Shown in pieces: positions 59,759-64,000 of a stretch of 64,000 nucleotides of DNA. The DNA lies in NCBI GenBank assembly GCA_029778615.1, contig JAKOPZ010000289.1:1-64000 (forward strand). Direction: 5' to 3'. Positions within the stretch are counted from its first letter, which is position 1. Every line of letters starts with the position of its first letter. The notes under the pieces were generated by a model that had not been told where the DNA came from, made no database searches, and was given only the letters and a program-made list of their open reading frames with translations. Position numbers and translations under genes: made by a program. This DNA is from Chloroflexota bacterium. GTDB lineage: Bacteria > Chloroflexota > Anaerolineae > UBA4142 > SHND01.

Positions 59759-61115
59759 CGTTCTCAAAAAATCGAATATAACTCTCGATGCCGCGATAAA
59801 AATTCGGCAGATAAAAATGTTCGTTCGGTCCGTGCGTGCCGTCATCGGCGAGACCGAAACCCATCACGACAACATCAATCCCCAATTCATCATTGAGCGA
59901 GTTGGTGATGGGAACGCTCCAGCCCAAAAGTTGAAATACGGGCGCGACTCCGAATGTTTCTTGCAATGCCTCCGACGCCGCGCGCACAAAACGCGAATCG
60001 CGATTCAATAAAACAGGTTCGCCCGACGCGAGTTGTTTTACATTCCACGTTACGGTGTTCGGCGCGTGCGCGCGCAAATATGCTTCGAGTTGCTGTCTAA
60101 TTTTTTCGGGACGCTGATTCGGCACGAGGCGCATGGAAATTTTCGCCATCGCTTTCGCGGGCAGAACCGTTTTGGAACCTTCGCCGATGAATCCCGCGTA
60201 CAAGCCATTCACTTCTAACGTTGGGCGCGCGCCCGTGCGTTCGACCACCGAAAAATTCTTCTCGCCCCATAATTCCTTCACACCCGCCGCGTTCGCCCAC
60301 GATTCATCCGTAACAGGAAAGCGTTTCAATTCCGCGCGTTCGTCGTCGGACAATGCGCGCACGTCAGCATAAAAATTTGGCAGCGTCACGCGTCCATTCG
60401 CGTCGTGCATTCCCGAAATCAAATCGCACAACACTTGGGCGGGATTGTGAATCGAACCGCCAAACAAGCCCGAATGCAAATCTTGCGCGGGACCGTGAAC
60501 CCAAATTTCAAAATAGCACAAGCCGCGCAAACCGTACACGATACTTGGTATGTCGCGCCCTGCCATTTGCGAGTCCGTGTTGAGCGCGACATCGCATTTC
60601 AACAATTCTTTATGCTCGCGCAAGAACGACGCAAAGTTTGGGGAACCAACTTCTTCTTCCCCTTCGACAATCACTTTCACATTCACGCGCAGTGAATTTG
60701 TTTTCAACAGTGCTTCGAGCGCTTTCATCACCGCGAGCGTTTGCGCTTTCATGTCCGACGCGCCGCGCGCGTAAATTGTATCGTCAATAACTGTCGGCTC
60801 GAACGGCGGTGTGCGCCATTCGTTTAACGGGTCAACGGGCTGAACATCAAAATGTCCGTACACCAAAATCGTCGGCGCGTCGTCCGCGTGTAGCCAATCG
60901 GCATATACGAGAGGTTGTCCGCGTCCCTCTGCCGTCGGCATGATGGCGATGTTCTCCATTCCCATCGCGCGCAAATTTTCCGCCACCCATTCCGCGCCGC
61001 GCTGTACATCCGCGCGATGTTCGGAGAGAGTGGAGATGGTGGGGAGGGAAAGAAAGGTTACGAGTTCGGAGAGATTTTTTTCGCGCTGCTCACCGGCATA
61101 AAGAATTGGGTTCAT
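59745..61115 (-). CDS. M20 family dipeptidase
   Basis: The 456-residue zinc peptidase has the M20 metal and catalytic motifs: VYGHFDVQPVDPLNEW near 85-100 (His and Asp), ARGASDMKAQ near 115, and VEGEEEVGSPN near 150 with the catalytic Glu pair, and a final GHGPNEH-like segment GTHGPNEHFYLP near 435. This CNDP-like branch hydrolyses dipeptides. The lid/dimerisation domain sits between about 185 and 300. The C-terminal ASSK is repeat-encoded. Confidence 0.92.
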   Translation of the reverse strand: MNPILYAGEQREKNLSELVTFLSLPTISTLSEHRADVQRGAEWVAENLRAMGMENIAIMPTAEGRGQPLVYADWLHADDAPTILVYGHFDVQPVDPLNEWRTPPFEPTVIDDTIYARGASDMKAQTLAVMKALEALLKTNSLRVNVKVIVEGEEEVGSPNFASFLREHKELLKCDVALNTDSQMAGRDIPSIVYGLRGLCYFEIWVHGPAQDLHSGLFGGSIHNPAQVLCDLISGMHDANGRVTLPNFYADVRALSDDERAELKRFPVTDESWANAAGVKELWGEKNFSVVERTGARPTLEVNGLYAGFIGEGSKTVLPAKAMAKISMRLVPNQRPEKIRQQLEAYLRAHAPNTVTWNVKQLASGEPVLLNRDSRFVRAASEALQETFGVAPVFQLLGWSVPITNSLNDELGIDVVVMGFGLADDGTHGPNEHFYLPNFYRGIESYIRFFENASSK

Positions 61116-61132
61116 AAAATTGTCGCCTATTT

Positions 61133-61170
61133 TTAGATTCGCATGAATTCGCGTGGATTCGCGGTTTCTC
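61133..61170. repeat. GATTCGC-type short repeat array
   Basis: GATTCGCATGAATTCGCGTG followed by GATTCGCGG lies between the M20 and DinB genes. The unit GATTCGCG is shared with the inverted repeat at 38008-38056. Confidence 0.55.
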
Positions 61171-61175
61171 TTTTT

Positions 61176-61760
61176 TTACATCGTCACACGCGCCGCGCGC
61201 GCTTGCGCGACGATATTTTCAATTTGCTTCAAATGCGAATCGTCATGCACGAGTCCCGCGACAAAACGCGAAATGCAATTGTGTGTCAAGCCCGCGCGCG
61301 GCTCGTATGTATTTTCCAAATGCGGCGGTCGTGACCACATGTCGAGCGATGCCAAACGCATCCGCCGCGACTCTTGCAAGCGTTCACGGCATTGTTGAAT
61401 CGTCGTCACATTCTGCCAGGGGATTTCGTAGCGCGCGCGTCCGCCCCGCCATTTCACGCCGCGCGCCAGTTCCGCTGCGAGAAACGCGGACTCTTCCGCC
61501 GACGCGGTCGTGTGAACGATGACATGTCCCAGCGTCCATGCCAAATCTACTTCATCGGGATTTTCTGCGTACGTATCATGCGCTTCGGGGTCACTCGGCA
61601 CAAATGTCACATCCGCGTCATCACAATCCGCAATGAGTGACAACATGCGGTCAATCATTTCATTCGTCAGTTTTGGTAAATCAGCTGGCGAAACATTTTC
61701 GCGTTCGACCAATTGCTTGGTGGTGAGTTGTCCATTGTGGACAGGAGAAAAGTCAAGCAT
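61176..61760 (-). CDS. DinB-like superfamily protein
   Basis: The 194-residue protein has the four-helix DinB layout with three histidines expected to bind a metal: [20 protein letters not shown] (two His near 78 and 82) and [14 protein letters not shown] (His near 175 and 179). An extra acidic loop ([16 protein letters not shown]) lies before. Members act as thiol-dependent transferases or of unknown role. The DUF4058 gene lies 6 bases away on the same strand. Confidence 0.78.
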   Translation of the reverse strand: MLDFSPVHNGQLTTKQLVERENVSPADLPKLTNEMIDRMLSLIADCDDADVTFVPSDPEAHDTYAENPDEVDLAWTLGHVIVHTTASAEESAFLAAELARGVKWRGGRARYEIPWQNVTTIQQCRERLQESRRMRLASLDMWSRPPHLENTYEPRAGLTHNCISRFVAGLVHDDSHLKQIENIVAQARAARVTM

Positions 61761-61766
61761 GTATTT

Positions 61767-62531
61767 TTACGTTGTCACCTTTTTCAAAAGTTCATTCGCC
61801 CATGCCGCGTCCGCTTCATTCAACGGCGGCACAGGCGGTTCCGCATAATTGAGAATCAAATCATACCCCGCGCGTTCGTACACGCCCGCGAGCAATTCAT
61901 TCAAATTCACAAGCGGTTCTTGGTCATCGGGCAAAAGCGGCAGAGGAAAAATCGGAATCGCTTGCTGCACACCGAATGGATAGAGCCGCGCGCGATTCAA
62001 GCGCGTACGATGGCGCGCCAAGATGCAATACGCGGAATCAATCTCATCCGCATAGGGCATCGGTGGATGCGCGCGCAGCAAATCTATCTCCACCAAATTC
62101 ACTTCCGTTTCTAAAAGTTCTTCGCGTTTTTGGATATAGGTCTCGCGGTCACGTCCGGGCTGTTTGTTCGCGTGCGACAAAATTTCAATCACCGTAACAA
62201 TTTCACCTGCCGGCACAAGCCGCACCACCAAATAGTTTTCAATTAGTGGGTCGTCGCGCAACACAACTTCTGTAAAAGGTGCAGGTGCAATTGCCGCAGA
62301 GGTTTGAACAGGCGCGCCGCCACGGTCAATGATGGTCACATCGGGATAACGCGATTTGCGTCTTTCATCAGGAATAGAAATGTACGTGTGCGTTTCAACT
62401 CCGACAAAATAGCGCGGACGCAAACGCGTTGCCAAATCTTCAGCGAGCGCGATGCTCAATCGTTGATGAACATCATGCCACAACAAAGGATTCTCCAACC
62501 ACGGATTCATTCCCGGAAATGGATATGTCAT
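61767..62531 (-). CDS. DUF4058 family protein
   Basis: The 254-residue protein begins MTYPFPGMNPWLENPLLWHD, continues VHQRLSIALAEDLATRLRPR, and has YPDVTIID and LSHANKQPGRDRETYIQKRE, the pattern of DUF4058 proteins. These carry a PD-(D/E)xK-like arrangement (D in YPDVTII; E-x-L...K in EILSHANK), so a nuclease fold is possible. The frame is open to 62609 through a heptamer array; ATG 62531 matches the family start. DUF4058 genes occur as multicopy families in Chloroflexota and cyanobacteria. Confidence 0.85.
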   Translation of the reverse strand: MTYPFPGMNPWLENPLLWHDVHQRLSIALAEDLATRLRPRYFVGVETHTYISIPDERRKSRYPDVTIIDRGGAPVQTSAAIAPAPFTEVVLRDDPLIENYLVVRLVPAGEIVTVIEILSHANKQPGRDRETYIQKREELLETEVNLVEIDLLRAHPPMPYADEIDSAYCILARHRTRLNRARLYPFGVQQAIPIFPLPLLPDDQEPLVNLNELLAGVYERAGYDLILNYAEPPVPPLNEADAAWANELLKKVTT

Positions 62532-62564
62532 ACTCCACCTGCTTTCATCCTCGTTAACGCGCCC

Positions 62565-62592
62565 AGTCTCTAATCTCCAGTCTCCAATCTCG
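62565..62592. repeat. Heptamer array (AGTCTCC / AATCTCC)
   Basis: Four consecutive units are AGTCTCT, AATCTCC, AGTCTCC, AATCTCG. The array lies upstream of the DUF4058 gene and after the end of the molybdenum subunit gene. It keeps the 7-base period of the arrays in carA and at 34092-34126. Confidence 0.75.
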
Positions 62593-62608
62593 AAACGCAT
62601 ACATGGCA

Positions 62609-64000
62609 CTACAAAACTACATCCCTCCCCGCGCGCATCGCCAACAACAACGCGTCTTGGTCAACGGGCAAACGTTTCACGCGCACGCCGCACGCATTAT
62701 AAATCGCGTTTGTAATTGCGGGCGTGGTGGGAATCGAAGAAATTTCGCCGACACCTTTCGCGCCGTACGGACCCGATGAAATTTCATCCTCGACGAGAAA
62801 TGAAACAATTTCGGGCGTGTGTTTGATGCTCGGCATTTTATACTTTGCCAAAAGGTCTGTCCACACCTTGCCGTGTTCGACAATGTATTCTTCCGTGAGC
62901 GCGTTGCCGAGACACATCATGATGCCGCCTTCCACTTGTCCTTGCAGCGCTAGCGGATTCAACGCGCGTCCAATGTCCGTTGCGGTCACAATTTTCAAAA
63001 CATGCACTTCGCCCGTGTCCGTATTCAATTCAACCAACGCCGCTTGCGCCGCGTACGAAAATCCAAAGTGCATGTCGCCTTCTGTGCCGAGCGGTTTCGT
63101 CGCGGGCGCGAGATATTCGTGCAGATAACGCGTGGGGCGATTTTCCGCGCGCGCTTTTTTCACCAATTCCGCAAATTCCATTTTGTGTCCGTTGCGGCTG
63201 ACGTAACCATCTTTGAACACCAATTGTTCGGGCGCCGCGTCCAGTTCTTCGCTCGCGGTTTCTGCCAAAATTTCGCGCATCCCTTTTGCGGCATACCGCG
63301 CGGCGTTTCCCGTAACGAATGTTTGACGCGATGCTGTCGTCGGTCCGCCATCGGGTGTCAAATCCGTATCGCTCAACAACACGCGCACGCGTTCGTACGG
63401 CAAACCCAATTCTTCCGCCGTAATCATCGCGAGAATTGTCGGAAGCCCTTGCCCAATTTCTGCCGCGCTCGTACGAACCTCTGCCGTGCCATCTTCAAAC
63501 ACTTCCACTTCTGCCGCGCTTTTATCGGGCGCGCCGCCGCCGAGTCCCGTGTTTTTGTACGCGCAGGCGAAACCCCAGGCGCGGAGATTGGAGACTGGAG
63601 ACTGGAGACTCGAGTCTCTAGTCTCCAGTCTCTCGCGCTTCACTGTCTCTTCCACCAACCGAATACACTCCAACAATCCCGCGCTCTCTTTCACCACTTG
63701 CCCCGTGCTCGTCGTGCTGCCGATGGTCAACGCATTTTTTCTTCGCAACTCGAATGAGTCCATGTTCAATTTATGCGCGAGTTCGTCCATGTTGGATTCG
63801 ACGGCGAACGTGGATTGGGTGACGCCGAAACCGCGAAACGCGCCCGCAGGCGGATTGTTCGTGTACATCGCGTAACAATCAATTTTCACATTTTCGATAT
63901 TGTACGGACCCGCCGCGTGTGTCGCCGCGCGCGTCATCACTTTGTCGCCGAGTGAAGCATACGCGCCGCTGTCACCATAAATTGTCGCGTGCGAGGCAAT
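62609..64000 (-). CDS. Xanthine-dehydrogenase-type molybdenum-binding subunit, C-terminal part (5' end beyond window)
   Basis: The frame is open to the window edge (IYGDSGAYASLGDKVMTRAA before residue 1 of the visible start), so at least 463 codons are present. Molybdopterin-contact segments include NPPAGAFRGFGVTQSTFAVE, GGGAPDKSAAEVEV and GQGLPTILAMITAEELGLPY, and the catalytic glutamate lies in GAKGVGEISSIP near the C-terminus. It oxidises purines or aldehydes at a sulfurated molybdenum cofactor. The stretch [17 protein letters not shown] is encoded by a heptamer array (63583-63631) in-frame. A MoCo-sulfurase-like gene is at 48769-50154. Confidence 0.9.
   Translation of the reverse strand: MASHATIYGDSGAYASLGDKVMTRAATHAAGPYNIENVKIDCYAMYTNNPPAGAFRGFGVTQSTFAVESNMDELAHKLNMDSFELRRKNALTIGSTTSTGQVVKESAGLLECIRLVEETVKRERLETRDSSLQSPVSNLRAWGFACAYKNTGLGGGAPDKSAAEVEVFEDGTAEVRTSAAEIGQGLPTILAMITAEELGLPYERVRVLLSDTDLTPDGGPTTASRQTFVTGNAARYAAKGMREILAETASEELDAAPEQLVFKDGYVSRNGHKMEFAELVKKARAENRPTRYLHEYLAPATKPLGTEGDMHFGFSYAAQAALVELNTDTGEVHVLKIVTATDIGRALNPLALQGQVEGGIMMCLGNALTEEYIVEHGKVWTDLLAKYKMPSIKHTPEIVSFLVEDEISSGPYGAKGVGEISSIPTTPAITNAIYNACGVRVKRLPVDQDALLLAMRAGRDVVL
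63583..63631. repeat. Heptamer array (GGAGACT type) in-frame inside the molybdenum subunit gene
   Basis: Seven consecutive units are GGAGATT, GGAGACT, GGAGACT, GGAGACT, CGAGTCT, CTAGTCT, CCAGTCT: four direct units followed by three inverse units, 49 bases in all. Translated on the minus strand they give about 16 extra residues between VKRE and AWGFACAYKNTG. Confidence 0.85.

Noticed and set aside
1-64000. tRNA, rRNA, origin or phage attachment at a tRNA
   Set aside because: No tRNA-like GGTTCRANTCC context with a matching cloverleaf and no rRNA core sequence was seen while reading the gaps.

Overview
The window looks like a piece of a Chloroflexota (Anaerolineae-like) chromosome, probably a metagenome-assembled genome. 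This is inferred from gene content (BMP-family nucleoside ABC transporters, an M29 aminopeptidase, a cbb3-type oxidase with few assembly genes, DUF4058 and AbiE-like genes), strong use of gcg/cgc-rich codons, and many short intergenic repeats. No rRNA, tRNA or CRISPR array was seen. Both end genes are cut by the window edge: a BMP-family binding protein on the left and a xanthine-dehydrogenase-type molybdenum subunit on the right.

Layout. 1-4.6 kb: nucleoside-type ABC transporter (binding protein end, double ATPase, two permeases). 4.7-11.3 kb: acyl-CoA ligase, ankyrin protein, histidine phosphatase, a conserved hypothetical, DUF2332, TauE-like permease, metallophosphatase. 11.4-15.7 kb: thrC, a MITE-like element, thrB, a lipoprotein, a convergent amidase. 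15.8-23.5 kb: respiratory cluster with a cbb3 subunit I, a CcoO-like protein fused to a second cytochrome c domain, an M29 aminopeptidase, a CcoS-like protein, small membrane proteins and a second oxidase-like membrane protein without a visible Cu-B site. 24-32.3 kb: RNA-binding protein, purA, purB, carA, carB. 32.3-34.1 kb: an AbiE-like toxin-antitoxin island lying between the carB 3' end and a diverged second copy of that 3' end. 34.2-43.6 kb: DJ-1/PfpI protein, hydrolase, 8-oxoguanine-type deaminase, GNAT, VOC protein, adenine deaminase, a second BMP protein and ATPase. 43.6-53.4 kb: multi-span membrane protein, aldolase, cNMP-binding protein, 3-hydroxybutyrate dehydrogenase, degenerate cupredoxin, PRPP synthetase, MoCo-sulfurase-like protein, a DUF4160 gene broken by a mobile element next to DUF2442, FixH-like protein, di-heme peroxidase, GNAT. 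53.4-64 kb (mostly minus strand): a hypothetical, a candidate small RNA, an exported membrane protein, MFS, M14 and M20 peptidases, DinB, DUF4058, xanthine dehydrogenase.

Two themes run through the genes. One is purine and pyrimidine acquisition and turnover: two nucleoside-type importer modules, adenine and oxidised-guanine deaminases, purA/purB, carAB, PRPP synthetase, and a molybdenum hydroxylase with a likely cofactor sulfurase. The other is aerobic, cytochrome-c-based respiration.

The most unusual property is the density and behaviour of repeats. Tandem arrays with a strict 7-base period (GGAGACT, TCTCCAG, AGGTAGC, CATTGTG, ACGAAGG and others) fill intergenic spaces, overlap start and stop codons, and have entered reading frames in-frame in carA, carB and the molybdenum subunit. 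A 16-bp-arm palindrome sits in-frame in purA. A MITE-like family with TCATTTCGA/TCGAAATGA ends occurs three times, each copy bounded by 10-13 bp direct repeats, and one copy has broken a DUF4160 gene.
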